Source: Synechococcus sp. C9 (GTDB lineage: Bacteria > Cyanobacteriota > Cyanobacteriia > Gloeomargaritales > Gloeomargaritaceae). From it: a stretch of 64,000 bases of DNA. The DNA lies in contig NZ_JALAAD010000001.1 of NCBI RefSeq assembly GCF_022984075.1, positions 1,840,455 through 1,904,454 on the forward strand, read 5' to 3'. A program made the position numbers and the translations under genes. The notes under the pieces are model-generated. The model did no database searches. It saw nothing but the letters and a program-made list of their open reading frames with translations, and was not told the DNA's origin. Numbering within the stretch: the stretch's first letter is position 1; each line of letters begins with the position of its first letter. This document shows positions 8,561 through 19,170 of this stretch, one piece after another.

Positions 8561-9552
8561 TTCATGACCCGGCCATCGGGCATGGTGGCACCCCTGAGGT
8601 TGGCACCCGTGAGATTGGCACCGCCGATGTCGGCCTTGAGCAGATTGGCTTGGCTTAAATCCGCATCCCGCAGGTCGGCCTTGGTGAGGTAGGCTTCGTG
8701 GAAGACAGCCTGTACCAATTGCGCCTGCCGCAGGACTGCCAAGCTCAAGTCCGCCCGGGTAAGTTTCGCCTCGTGCATCTGGCACCGCAGGAAGACAGCT
8801 TTACTGGCTTTCGCTTCGGTGAGGTTGGCTTGGGTGAGCCGGGCATCGGTCAAATCCGCTTCCATCAGCACCGCCCGCACCATTTGCGCCTGGTGGAGTT
8901 GGGCACGGTTCAAAATGGCTTCGCTCAAGTCCGCATCGTTGAGGTTGGCCTCATGCAAAATGGCGTTGCTCAGGTTGGCATTGGCCAGGTTGCTGTGCAG
9001 TAATTTCGCCCCCTTGAGGTTGGCCCGGCGCAGGTCTGCCCAGGCGAGGTCGGCCCCTTGCAAATCCGCCCCCTGCAAATCCGCCCCTTGTAAATCCGCC
9101 CGCCGCAGGTTCACCCGGTCGCCCCCTTTGCGTGGGGAACTTAAATTGGCCTGGCGCAAACAGGCACCCCGCAGGTTCGCACTGGAGAGATTGGCACCCC
9201 GCAGGTCGGCTTCCACCAGGCTGGCATCCAGGAAATTGGCAAAAATGCCGTTGGTGCGGGAGAGGTTGGCCCGGTAAAGGACACTGCCGTGGAGTTGGGC
9301 CGTATTCAGGTCCGTGCCTGCCAGGTTGGCTTGGGCGAGATAGGCACCGCTGAGGTTGGCGTTATTCAGTTTGGCTCCCTGTAAATTCACCCGGCTCAGG
9401 TAGGCAAAGACCAGTTCCGCCCCGTGCAGGTCACACCGGGACAGGTTGATATTGATCAAATCCGCCTGGTTGAGGCGAATCCCCCGCAGGTCCTCCCCGG
9501 AAAAATCATTTTTCCCCTCGCTGTAGCTTTGCAGGAGTTCCGCCGCATCCAT
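8557..9552 (-). CDS. Pentapeptide repeat protein (331 aa)
   Basis: After a short N-terminal module (LLQSYSEGKNDFSGEDL) the protein is almost wholly A(D/N)LXX repeats, running from about residue 23 to the end; this predicts a right-handed quadrilateral beta-helix. An interruption around residues 140-152 (SSPRKGGDRVNL) splits the helix into two blocks. The N-terminal module LL..Y..G.RDF is shared with the pentapeptide genes at 17145 and 54650, so these are paralogues. The C-terminal MPDGRVMN also resembles the 54650 protein (MPDGSIRT). Function is unknown; no signal peptide is seen. It starts 2 bp after the upstream gene's stop. Confidence 0.88.
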   Translation of the reverse strand: MDAAELLQSYSEGKNDFSGEDLRGIRLNQADLININLSRCDLHGAELVFAYLSRVNLQGAKLNNANLSGAYLAQANLAGTDLNTAQLHGSVLYRANLSRTNGIFANFLDASLVEADLRGANLSSANLRGACLRQANLSSPRKGGDRVNLRRADLQGADLQGADLQGADLAWADLRRANLKGAKLLHSNLANANLSNAILHEANLNDADLSEAILNRAQLHQAQMVRAVLMEADLTDARLTQANLTEAKASKAVFLRCQMHEAKLTRADLSLAVLRQAQLVQAVFHEAYLTKADLRDADLSQANLLKADIGGANLTGANLRGATMPDGRVMN

Positions 9553-9554
9553 CC

Positions 9555-10700
9555 CTACTGCCCTCGCTCTTCTAAACGCTGGAGAATTTGGGCAAACCGG
9601 TCGGCCATGTCCTGCACCTGGGTGACAAATTGCTTCAGGTAACGGTAGCGGGTGGCGGGGGGCAAATGGCGGGTGGCGGTTTCCAAATCCGCTTCTAAAT
9701 TCCGAAACACCTGTTCCATATCCCCAATCACCTGATGCACCGCCGTGGAGACCAACCGCCGCAGTTCCGCCTCAATCGAAAGTTCCTGCAATTCCCGCTG
9801 AAATAGGTCGCTCACCCGGGCCACCCCCGGTTCTGGCATGGCTGGTTCGGGAATATCGGGAATGTCTGCAATGTCTGCCACTACCGGCTCGATGGGGGGG
9901 GACTCCGGCTCGGGTACAGTTCCCATTGGTTCCACAGCCACCACTTCCGGCTCCGGGCCAACGACGACCACCGCCTCGACCGCTTCCCCAGCCGGGGGCG
10001 ACCAGTTGGGCACCTCCGCATCCGAGAGGGTTTGGAGTTTGTGCAACCGTTGGTACACCGGTTTTAGCACTTCCAACAACGTGCCCACCACCTGTTGGTA
10101 CTCCTCCGGTTCCTCCAACTGCGGGGCGATGGTTTCCAGGCGTTGACAGAGTTCCCCATAGTCGGGACAGGCCAGGAGTAAATCCGGGAGCAGGCGTTCC
10201 AGTTCCAGCCCCTTGACCGTCAACCAAGGTGCAGTGGGGGTCACGTCCCCTTGACGCAGGGCCCGGGCGATGAGGATTTTGATCCGCAGGGGGTTGGTGC
10301 GATTCACCAGTTCCAGCCGCAAATCAAACCACTCCTGGGGCGGCAAAACCGAGGTCTGGGGGCGGGGGGTTTGGGTGCGAAACCACTCGGTCGGGTCCTC
10401 ATCCGGGTAAAGGGCGGCAATCGAACGCAAAATCGTTTCCGCCACCGGCAGGTATTCCACGGGTTTATTCAAACTGCGTACCAGATTTTCCAAAGTGGGG
10501 CGCAATTCCCGCATGGTGGGACGCACCTCCAAGGTCTGGGCGACCAAATCCCGCAGGTCAATCGCCGCCAAACGGTCAGGATTGGTTTCCCAAGTGCCGG
10601 TACAGGTAAAAATCAACAGTTTTTTGATCCGCAGGTAATGCGGACTCTGCTCCAGTTGGGCACTGACACTGGCAATGGTTGGCGCCTCGGCAAGAGTCAT
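9555..10700 (-). CDS. Conserved hypothetical protein, 381 aa, Pro/Glu-rich linker
   Basis: Not recognised. An alpha-helical N-terminal half (residues 1-225) is followed by a low-complexity linker rich in Pro, Glu and Val (about 228-285) and a helical C-terminal segment (about 295-381) with heptads that could be a coiled coil. No signal peptide, membrane span or catalytic motif is visible. It lies directly upstream of the pentapeptide gene with a two-base gap, so they are probably cotranscribed. Composition matches the surrounding housekeeping genes, so it appears to be a resident cyanobacterial gene. Confidence 0.7.
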   Translation of the reverse strand: MTLAEAPTIASVSAQLEQSPHYLRIKKLLIFTCTGTWETNPDRLAAIDLRDLVAQTLEVRPTMRELRPTLENLVRSLNKPVEYLPVAETILRSIAALYPDEDPTEWFRTQTPRPQTSVLPPQEWFDLRLELVNRTNPLRIKILIARALRQGDVTPTAPWLTVKGLELERLLPDLLLACPDYGELCQRLETIAPQLEEPEEYQQVVGTLLEVLKPVYQRLHKLQTLSDAEVPNWSPPAGEAVEAVVVVGPEPEVVAVEPMGTVPEPESPPIEPVVADIADIPDIPEPAMPEPGVARVSDLFQRELQELSIEAELRRLVSTAVHQVIGDMEQVFRNLEADLETATRHLPPATRYRYLKQFVTQVQDMADRFAQILQRLEERGQ

Positions 10701-10756
10701 GGGTGAATTTCCTAACCATCCCTAATCTACACCGGGGCTGGAGCCAATGACTGCTT

Positions 10757-11882
<1,126 letters not shown>

Positions 11883-11952
11883 CTAAAAAAATCCTGCCCT
11901 CCCCCTGGGATAGGTGGGGATTAGGTAGGCAATGGCAGGGAACCACATCCGC

Positions 11953-13158
11953 CTACAAATTATCCGGCAGTCTGCCCCATAAACCGGCCATAAAGTGCAA
12001 GGAGAGACGGCGAAGCCCCCCCACCCTCTGCATCAGTCGCAACCCTGCCGCCCGGATGGACACCAACGGCCACCAGCCCTGGGAAAACACCCGGTTCAAA
12101 CTATCAATAAACATCAGGGAAAGGAGCACCTGCGGCCATCGCCAGCGTTCATACTGATGCAGGACTTTTAACTGACCAATATCTTCACCCCGTTGGTGCG
12201 CCAAAACCAAAACCTCCCCCAGGGTCGCCGCATCCCGCAGACCCAAATTCAACCCCTGCCCTCCCACCGGATGACACCCATGCGCCGCATCCCCCACCAG
12301 GGCCAACCGGGGTTTGACATAACGGCTCGCCTGCCGCCAACCCACCGGGAAGCACCGCCGTTCCCCCGCCAAGACCATCTGCTCAAACGGCCCATAGGGA
12401 ACCAACTGCGCCAAAAATTCCGCTACCGGAACCGCCACCAAACCCGCCGCCTGGGCATGGGGCAACGTCCAGACTATCCCCCACCGCCCCTGGGGCAAAG
12501 GCAAAAATGCCAGGGGTCCAGACGGCCAAAATCGCTCGTAGGCCACCGGGTCAGCGTTCGCCTGGATCACCGTCGTCAGACAGGATTGCCCATACCGCCA
12601 GCCCCACGTGCCGATCCCCGCCTGTTGTCGCACCTGGGAAGCCGCCCCATCCGCCCCCACGATCAAGCCCACGGTCACGGACAGGGACTGATCCGCCCGT
12701 TGCATACGGACTGTAACCTCTGTCGGCGCCGAATGAAAATCAACCAACTGGGTGGCATCCCAATAAGTAACGGTGGGAATGTGGGTCACGAACTCCCGCA
12801 CCACCGGCCAGACCGTACCATGCTCCGCCACATACCCCAGAGCGTGCTTCCTGCCCAAATCCGCTGGCGTAAAGACAACCGCATGACGACCCTGATCCGA
12901 TAAATCAATCCGGTTGTAGGACTGCACCCAGGGAACCAGCCGTGACCACAGCCCCACACTTTCCCAGATCATCTGCGTTAGGGGCATCAGGGCATAAACA
13001 CGAGCCGGGGCCCCCGCCATCCCCCCTTGTGCCTCAATGACCAAAACCCGCAAGCCATTTTGCCCCAACCAAGCCGCCAGGGTCAGCCCGACCAGGGAAC
13101 CACCCACAATCAGTACATCGTAATCCCAATTTTTATGAGTGTGATCTAGCCCCGTCAT
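11953..13158 (-). CDS. FAD-dependent monooxygenase, UbiH/COQ6 type
   Basis: A 401-residue flavoprotein of the aromatic hydroxylase family. It shows the FAD/ADP-binding IVGGSLVGLTLAAWLGQNG at residues about 17-35, an acidic strand end (LVIEAQ), the internal VGADGAASQVR, and the C-terminal FAD motif LVGDAAHGCHPVGGQGLNLGLRDA. The UbiH/UbiF/COQ6 group hydroxylates quinone or related aromatic precursors. Cyanobacteria make plastoquinone by a different route, so the exact substrate here is uncertain. ATG 13158 is the natural start. No operon partner is evident. Confidence 0.85.
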   Translation of the reverse strand: MTGLDHTHKNWDYDVLIVGGSLVGLTLAAWLGQNGLRVLVIEAQGGMAGAPARVYALMPLTQMIWESVGLWSRLVPWVQSYNRIDLSDQGRHAVVFTPADLGRKHALGYVAEHGTVWPVVREFVTHIPTVTYWDATQLVDFHSAPTEVTVRMQRADQSLSVTVGLIVGADGAASQVRQQAGIGTWGWRYGQSCLTTVIQANADPVAYERFWPSGPLAFLPLPQGRWGIVWTLPHAQAAGLVAVPVAEFLAQLVPYGPFEQMVLAGERRCFPVGWRQASRYVKPRLALVGDAAHGCHPVGGQGLNLGLRDAATLGEVLVLAHQRGEDIGQLKVLHQYERWRWPQVLLSLMFIDSLNRVFSQGWWPLVSIRAAGLRLMQRVGGLRRLSLHFMAGLWGRLPDNL

Positions 13159-13238
13159 AGTGCTGACCGGATATTAACGAAGTTTCTTAATATAAATAAT
13201 TATGACAGAATCAGCAGGAAATGCGGAGAATGATTGCC

Positions 13239-13577
13239 CTAGCGACTGCTGTGAATGCGGCAGGCCACCAGTTGTTCCTCCAGGGTAGCGATCCGGCTGT
13301 AGGCCGCCGTCAACTGGGCCATCAACCGCTGAATCTGCATTTCCGGGGGCAAATCCTGCCCGTCTTGGGCGTAGTTTTGTTGGGGTAGGGACTCGACCAA
13401 AATATCCCGATGCTCAGACATTCCCCCTAGATAATTGGTCTGCGGGGCGGACGGCGCCGGATGGTGTGCCAAGTCCAGGGAATTTAACAGTTCTAAGCGG
13501 AACCGTTCGATGAGTCCCTCCAAGGCTTCAACTTTTTGGCTGAGTTGTTCCAGTTGCGCTTCTAGGTGCCCTTGCAT
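13239..13577 (-). CDS. Small coiled-coil protein, unknown function
   Basis: 112 residues with heptad-rich ends (residues 5-30 and 80-108) and a Pro/Gln-rich middle. AGGGTTTGCC precedes the ATG. It stands alone between the monooxygenase gene and ftsY; the 289 bp up to ftsY hold no other convincing gene. Composition matches the neighbours. I do not recognise it. Confidence 0.6.
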   Translation of the reverse strand: MQGHLEAQLEQLSQKVEALEGLIERFRLELLNSLDLAHHPAPSAPQTNYLGGMSEHRDILVESLPQQNYAQDGQDLPPEMQIQRLMAQLTAAYSRIATLEEQLVACRIHSSR

Positions 13578-13866
13578 GGCAAACCCTCATATTAGGCTTG
13601 AATTTATCCTAGGCACTCATCCCCAAAATTCCCTCAGAATCACGGAATCATTTAACCTTTATATGGATACGTTATGGACACCTTATATCCCATCCCACCC
13701 AATTGGTGAACCAATATTTGCGATATTTGCGAGAACCCAGCCCGTCGGGAATGCCTGCAACCCCTGATTCCCCATTCATCATTCCTCATGTTCACCCGTG
13801 TTGGACACCAGGGGAGAAGTGGGTGGGTATGCTAAAATCTGGTCACACCGGGAACCCGATTGCCCC

Positions 13867-15186
13867 ATGAGCTTGAACTGGTTTGAACGGGGTATTGCTA
13901 CCGCACCCACCGCCGATGCCCCAGCGGATTATGTGGCCTGGGCAAAGCGAGCCTATGAGCATATCCGGCAACAACAGCAGAGCGAACCCGCACCAGCACC
14001 CCCAGCCGAAGCCCCACCCCCCCCGGAGGAGGCTGAATCCCCAGCGCCCACTTCGTTTTTAGCCCGTGCCGCCGCTTTGCGTCAGAGTCGGTTGGCGGCC
14101 TTGAAAGAATCCCTGGCACCCCCAGCCCCCGCTCCAGAGGAGGCACCCCCCCAGCCCGCCCCAGTCCCCCCCGCCGTCGAATTGGATGAGGGGTTTTTGT
14201 GGTCGGCGGAAATTTTAGCCGCCCAAGGCCGGAAACCGGAGGAAGTCACCCTTGAGGAAATCAACTGGCTCCAAAAACTGCGCCAGGGCTTAGCCAAAAC
14301 CCGCCGCAATCTGCTCAACCAACTCAAAGCCATTGTCGGACAAGGCCCCCTAGACGAACGGGCGGTGACGGAACTGGAAACCCTGCTGTTGCAAGCGGAT
14401 GTGGGGGTGACGGTCACGGACTGGGTGATTCAGCAAATCCAAGCCCAAATTCGCCAAGAGGCATTGCCCCCCGAGGTCGCCCTGAAACTGATGGGGGGGT
14501 TACTGCGGCAGGTGTTGGAACGTCCCTACCAGCAGGGGCATCCCCGCAATTTAACGCCACTGCCGGGGCAGTTGAACCTCTGGCTGATCACCGGGGTGAA
14601 TGGGGTAGGCAAAACCACTACCATTGGCAAGTTGGCCCACCTGGCGACCAAATCCGGGTACAAGTGCCTGATTGCCGCCGCCGATACCTTCCGAGCCGCC
14701 GCCGTGGAGCAGGTCAAGATTTGGGGAGAACGAGCCGGGGTAGAGGTCATCAGCAATCCCAGCCCCAATGCCGACCCCGCCGCTGTGGTGTTTGATGCGA
14801 TCAGTGCGGCGCAAGCCCGGGGGGTAGAATTACTTTTGGTGGATACGGCAGGACGGTTACAAAATAAGCAGAATTTGATGGCCGAATTGCAAAAAGTCCG
14901 CCGCATTATTGATAAAAAAGCGACCAACGCCAAAGTAGAATCTCTTTTAGTTTTAGATGCCACCCTGGGACAAAATGGTCTGCGCCAAGCCCAAGTCTTT
15001 ACCGAGGCGGCGCAATTAACCGGGGTAATTTTAACCAAACTCGATGGTACCGCCCGGGGGGGGATTGCCCTCGCCATTACCCAGGAATTGGGTTTACCCA
15101 TTCGCTTCATTGGTGCCGGGGAAGGGATGATGGATTTACGCCCGTTTTCGAGCTATGAATTTGTGGAAGCGTTGATGGGAATTTAG
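13867..15186 (+). CDS. ftsY: Signal recognition particle receptor FtsY
   Basis: GTPase that docks SRP-ribosome complexes at the membrane. The N-terminal 100 residues form a Pro/Ala/Glu-rich acidic A domain, long as usual in cyanobacteria. The NG domain then shows the P-loop GVNGVGKTTTIGKLA, DTFRAAAVEQ, DTAGRLQNK and the guanine-binding TKLDGTARGG, ending in the conserved lipid-binding-side helix (LRPFSSYEFVEALMG). I chose ATG 13867 (MSLNWFERG) over the open upstream frame; 439 residues. The upstream region has AT-rich promoter-like blocks but no clear consensus. Confidence 0.96.
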   Translation: MSLNWFERGIATAPTADAPADYVAWAKRAYEHIRQQQQSEPAPAPPAEAPPPPEEAESPAPTSFLARAAALRQSRLAALKESLAPPAPAPEEAPPQPAPVPPAVELDEGFLWSAEILAAQGRKPEEVTLEEINWLQKLRQGLAKTRRNLLNQLKAIVGQGPLDERAVTELETLLLQADVGVTVTDWVIQQIQAQIRQEALPPEVALKLMGGLLRQVLERPYQQGHPRNLTPLPGQLNLWLITGVNGVGKTTTIGKLAHLATKSGYKCLIAAADTFRAAAVEQVKIWGERAGVEVISNPSPNADPAAVVFDAISAAQARGVELLLVDTAGRLQNKQNLMAELQKVRRIIDKKATNAKVESLLVLDATLGQNGLRQAQVFTEAAQLTGVILTKLDGTARGGIALAITQELGLPIRFIGAGEGMMDLRPFSSYEFVEALMGI

Positions 15187-15293
15187 GGGTGGGTTTGGTC
15201 TAAATTTAAGCCACAGTGGGCGCAAAAATTAATCCGCCATCGCCCGTGACCATTGGGACGTAAATGGGACGATTCCTGTGAGTAATAAGGCTA

Positions 15294-15412
15294 TATAGCA
15301 ATCCTAACTAAGTTTAGAACACGGGTCGCAGGGGCACCGCCCCCGTAAAAGAAGCACCTGCGGTGTATGGTTCTGGAGAATTCCTGTTGCGTCATGGTTG
15401 AGGATTGCTATA
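15294..15412. mobile_element. MITE, TATAGCAATCC-end type
   Basis: 119 bp bounded by TATAGCAATCCTAAC at the left and GGTTGAGGATTGCTATA at the right (inverted repeats ending in TA). The interior carries the shared core GGTCGCAGGGGCACCG followed by GCCCCCGT, a GC-rich hairpin. It occupies most of the 300-bp gap between ftsY and the broken methyltransferase gene. No coding capacity. Confidence 0.85.
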
Positions 15413-15486
15413 TTTTGGATATGACATCCTTGACATCCTTGGGAGACTTGGAACAATGGTTGGCTGATGTTGTTGGTTAAAGATAG

Positions 15487-17095
15487 ATGCCAAATCAATT
15501 ATTTTATGGGGATAATTTAGAAGTTCTCCGCCGTCATATCCGGGATGAAACGGTGGACTTATGTTATATTGATCCGCCGTTTAATTCTAAGCGCAATTAC
15601 AATCAAATTTACTTGAATCAGGGCAAAGAAGACCAGGCACAAGCCCAAGCATTTATTGATACTTGGACATGGGATGACCATGCCAATCAAGGGTTAGGGG
15701 AAATTCAAGAGAATACTCAAGGGCGATTTACAGCGCAACTCATTGCGTTAATCAGTGGGTTGGTGAACGTGTTGGGGCGGGGTTCGTTATTGGCATATTT
15801 GATCAGTATGTCTCTGCGAATTGTGGAAATTCATCGGGTGTTGAAACCAACGGGGAGTTTTTATTTGCATTGCGACCCAACGGCAAGCCATTACTTGAAA
15901 TTGATTTTAGACGCAATTTTTTGTCCGCAAGGTGGCGACTTTCGTAACGAAATTATTTGGCATTACAGAAGGTGGACAGGAAAAGCTAAAAAATTTCAAG
16001 AACTGCACGACGTTATTTTTTACTATACGAAAAGTAAAAATTATACTTTTAATGTTCAGTACATAAACTATACAGAAGGTTCAAAAGACAGAAAAAAGCA
16101 AGGTGTTTTACACAGATTTAAAAAAGGTGAAGAACCTTATTTGGTTAGTAATGGAACATTAGATGAAAAAGGAGTTAGAGATAATGATGTTTGGCAAATT
16201 CCATTTATAGTAATTTCAAACAAGTTTGCGACATTCGCCTTTACCTGCAAACCCTTTCCTAGAAGGGGATACAGTGATTACCAGTGCTTCAAAGTGTTGC
16301 ATTTTCTTGTGAAACGACTATATTGCCCCATCAGCAAAGGAAAGATTAGGTTATCCTACTCAAAAACCCGAAGCATTGTTAGAAAAAATAGTAAAAACAA
16401 GTTCTAACGAGGGAGATATTGTTTTAGACTGTTATTGTGGTTGTGGCACCACTGTTGCCGTAGCGCAAAAATTGAACCGGCAATGGATTGGCATAGATAT
16501 TACCTATCAGAGTATTAGTTTGATCCTCAAACGCCTCGAAGATACCTTTGGCAAGGGCGTATTAGATACGATTAACATTGCTGGCATTCCTAGAGATATG
16601 GACTCTGCCATCGCACTAGCGAATAAAAAAGACGACCGTACCCGTAAAGAATTTGAAAAATGGGCAGTTTTAACCTATTCCAACAATCGAGCCGTGATTC
16701 AACAACGCAAGGGTAAAGACCAGGGCATTGATGGGATTGCTTATTTTAGTTCTGATCGTGATAAACAAGAAAAGGTGATTTTTCAAGTAAAATCCGGGAA
16801 CGTCAAATCCGGTGATATTCGAGATTTACGGGGAACGATGGAACGAGAAGGGGCGGTCATTGGCATTTTTATCACCCTCAAGCCTCCCACCAAAGATATG
16901 CTCAAAGAAGCTAAAGAAGCGGGCATTTATCAAAGTCAATACATGAATCAACCCGTGGATAAAATTCAAATCGTTACCGTGCAAGAAATTATCGAAGAAC
17001 AAAAACGATTTAATATTACCCTGATGCTAGAAGTCCTCAAATCTGCGGAACAAATTACTGAGATTGGCACTCAAAAAGAACTGGATTTAGAATGA
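15487..17095 (+). pseudogene. DNA methyltransferase with C-terminal nuclease domain, broken by a MITE
   Basis: Encodes an adenine/cytosine-N4 type DNA methyltransferase in two frames. The first 240 codons carry the catalytic motif DPPFNS near residue 30. After the insertion at 16208-16322 the frame changes and resumes with the SAM-binding motif DCYCGCGTT, followed by an Mrr-like nuclease domain (GKDQGIDG, then FQVKSG). Deleting 115 bp (element plus one TA) restores a continuous protein with the junction [19 protein letters not shown], the expected family sequence. The undisturbed gene would encode about 497 residues. The rest of both halves shows no other lesion, so the insertion looks recent. 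The N-terminal fragment alone lacks the SAM motif and should be inactive. Codon use is AT-richer than the neighbours, as expected for a transferred modification gene. Confidence 0.9.
16208..16322. mobile_element. MITE inserted in the methyltransferase gene (second family)
   Basis: An insertion of 115 bp including one TA. Ends are imperfect inverted repeats: TATAGTAATTTCAAAC on the left, GTTTC..ACGACTATA-type sequence on the right (reverse complement TATAGTCGTTTCAC). The inside has a short hairpin (CCCTT-6 nt-AAGGG at 16252-16267) and lacks the GGTCGCAGGG core of the other elements, so it is a different family. TA flanks both sides. Excision with one TA reconstructs the gene in frame. Confidence 0.88.
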
Positions 17096-17144
17096 AATTA
17101 AATGAGGTAATCCCCTGATGACCCCTAATTTTTTAGCTCCCACC

Positions 17145-17654
17145 CTAGGGCAGTAATGCCCCATCCAATAAAACTTGTTTCAAATCCACCCCGGTCAATT
17201 TGGCACCCCGCAGGTCAGCCTCGGTCAAATCCGCCCCCCGCCAGCGCACTTCCGTCAGATTGGCATCCCGCAGGCGAGCCAGTTTCAGCACCGCATCCCC
17301 CAGATTGGCACTGCTCAGGTCGCATTCACTCAGGTGGGCACGGGTGAGATTCGCCCCCCGCAGGTAGGCACGCCGCAGGTCAGCCCCCCGGAGTTGGGTG
17401 TCAATCATATTCGCCCCGCTCAGGTTACAGTTGTACATCCGTGCCAAGTTGAGGGTCGCCCCCTGAAAATTCGCCCCCAAAAAATTGGTACCGGTCAGGT
17501 TCGCCCGCTCCAGGTAGGCATCCACCAGGATAATCCGGCTGAGAATACAGTTGCTTAAATCCACATCCCCCAGGTAAGCACCACTGAAATCCCGCTCCCC
17601 TTCCGCATAGCGTGCCAGTAACTCTTCTCGGGTCAGGTGTCGGGGCGCAGGCAT
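17145..17654 (-). CDS. Pentapeptide repeat protein (169 aa)
   Basis: Starts with the same module as the other pentapeptide proteins here (LTREELLARYAEGERDFSGA) and continues as A(D/N)LXX-type repeats from about residue 25 to 165, predicting a right-handed beta-helix. A TTG 15 bases upstream is also open; ATG 17654 is preferred. No signal peptide and no enzyme domain. Ends 49 bp after the broken methyltransferase gene in convergent orientation. Function unknown. Confidence 0.85.
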   Translation of the reverse strand: MPAPRHLTREELLARYAEGERDFSGAYLGDVDLSNCILSRIILVDAYLERANLTGTNFLGANFQGATLNLARMYNCNLSGANMIDTQLRGADLRRAYLRGANLTRAHLSECDLSSANLGDAVLKLARLRDANLTEVRWRGADLTEADLRGAKLTGVDLKQVLLDGALLP

Positions 17655-17724
17655 GGATGAGGTCAGCAACCCAAGGCGAAATTACCCAAAAAGTATAACA
17701 TCCGCAGGCTCCCAGTGATTTACA

Positions 17725-18444
17725 TCACGCCTCAGCGGTCAGAATGCCCGGTTCACTTTGGCGGGGTACGGTGGTCAAAGTATCCATCTGGGCACAGAAC
17801 TCTAAATCCGCCCCCTGCCCTAACCCCAATAGCCGCTGACCGTGGCTGGCTCGTTGGAGTAATGGGAGTAAATCATTTTGCCATTGTTGGTACAAGGCGA
17901 GGGCACTCACCGCCTCGTCATTGCCGGTCGAAACCTGACTGCCCAACCCCGCCAGCAGGGCACCAGCGCACACCGTGTCCTCCAGGGAAAATGCCCCTTC
18001 CCACCCGGAAGCCACCACCCAGACCCGCTCCGGTTGGTGTTGGTGCAAACGGGCTACCACCGCTTGGCGGTTCACCAGGGCGCAGGTGAGTACTTGGGGG
18101 GCAGACTGAACCCGAGTCAAGGCCCGGGTGCCATTGGTGGTACTCATGAATAACCGCCGCCCTTTCACCCGTTCCGGGGTGCAATCCAGGGGAGAATTGC
18201 CCAGGTCAAAGCCGTTCACCACCTTGCCGCCCCGTTCCCCCACCCGCAAGCGTTGCGCCTCTGGCCAAGCCTCACTCACCTGAAGCAGTTCCTCCAAATC
18301 CGCAAACACCTGCACCGCCGTTGCCCCCGCCGCCAAGGCCACCGCCATCGTGGTCGTCGCCCGCAGGACATCCACCACCACCGCACAGTCGGGCAATTCC
18401 CCGGTGGGCACCTGCTCCGGGGTATGGTACACCCAGAGTTTCAT
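17725..18444 (-). CDS. comB: 2-phosphosulfolactate phosphatase family protein (ComB-like)
   Basis: 239 residues. Recognisable ComB features are [38 protein letters not shown] and [11 protein letters not shown]. In methanogens ComB dephosphorylates 2-phosphosulfolactate in coenzyme M synthesis. Cyanobacteria keep a homologue whose physiological substrate is unclear, so the function is stated at family level. Its ATG overlaps the stop of the upstream TPM-domain gene by ATGA (18441-18444), indicating a coupled pair. Confidence 0.87.
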   Translation of the reverse strand: MKLWVYHTPEQVPTGELPDCAVVVDVLRATTTMAVALAAGATAVQVFADLEELLQVSEAWPEAQRLRVGERGGKVVNGFDLGNSPLDCTPERVKGRRLFMSTTNGTRALTRVQSAPQVLTCALVNRQAVVARLHQHQPERVWVVASGWEGAFSLEDTVCAGALLAGLGSQVSTGNDEAVSALALYQQWQNDLLPLLQRASHGQRLLGLGQGADLEFCAQMDTLTTVPRQSEPGILTAEA

Positions 18445-19100
18445 CGCAGGACGTACCAGTAATAGGTGACCATAGGAATCACGGTCGCCAAAATCAGTAA
18501 AACAATCACCACGGCTGTGGAAAAATCCTTCTGTTTACGGGTTTCCTCGATGGTGGCAAAATTCCCTGCCGTGGGTTCCACCACCTCCGGGGGCGGCCCG
18601 GGGTCGGGTTCGCCACGCAAAATCAAGCTCAACCGTTGCACCGTGTCCACCAGGGCTTGGTTGTAAATGTTCTGGCGCACGGGTCGGAGCAGGGTTTCTT
18701 CAGTGATACTTAGGGCGGTGGCCGGGGGAAGTAGGGGTACCACCTCCGCACCGGCTTGCAAGTCGGCGGTGGCCGTGCGGGCAACCAGCGTGATTAATAC
18801 CTGTTTGGCACCCCCGTCGGGAAACCAACGTTGAAACAGCTTTTCCCCAAAACTGGTAGCCGTCTCCCCGTAATCCAATCGCCGCAGGCTGACCAACCGC
18901 ACCTGCACCCCTGTATCCTGGTTGAGTTGGGTCAGGGTGCGATTCACCTGGTTGACCGTGCTGGGGCTGAAGACCTCCCCCTGGTCTAATACCCATTGGG
19001 GCGGGGTGGCGGGCAATTCACTCACCGCCGTTGCCCAGGCGGCTCCCATGTTGCCAACCAGTAACATCAGGGCTAAACCCAACCCCCATAGCCAGCGCAT
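18441..19100 (-). CDS. TPM-domain membrane protein, Psb32-like
   Basis: 219 residues: a signal peptide ([20 protein letters not shown]), a TPM domain (about residues 35-165, beginning [20 protein letters not shown]), a Pro/Glu linker, and one C-terminal membrane span ([20 protein letters not shown]). This is the layout of Psb32, which protects photosystem II during repair. GGGAGG precedes ATG 19100; the open frame upstream overlaps pnp and is not used. Coupled to comB downstream. Psb32 identity is likely rather than certain because other TPM proteins share the layout. Confidence 0.8.
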   Translation of the reverse strand: MRWLWGLGLALMLLVGNMGAAWATAVSELPATPPQWVLDQGEVFSPSTVNQVNRTLTQLNQDTGVQVRLVSLRRLDYGETATSFGEKLFQRWFPDGGAKQVLITLVARTATADLQAGAEVVPLLPPATALSITEETLLRPVRQNIYNQALVDTVQRLSLILRGEPDPGPPPEVVEPTAGNFATIEETRKQKDFSTAVVIVLLILATVIPMVTYYWYVLR

Positions 19101-19170
19101 TGCTCCTCCCCCAAACTTTAACTGAGAATCCCTATGACAAAGTATAAAGTCTGGGGGGTCATCCTGCGGG

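Noticed and set aside
15190-15430. A short minus-strand frame (RPNGHGRWRINFCAHCG, zinc-ribbon-like) next to ftsY, or, with the MITE removed, a 34-codon ORF starting MSYPKYSLI
   Set aside because: The first has no start codon and a stop just upstream; the second depends on removing the element and shows no family resemblance.
16241-16340. The insertion in the methyltransferase gene as a CRISPR repeat or an intron
   Set aside because: There is a single hairpin, no repeated unit, and the exact TA-bounded excision with inverted ends explains it better.
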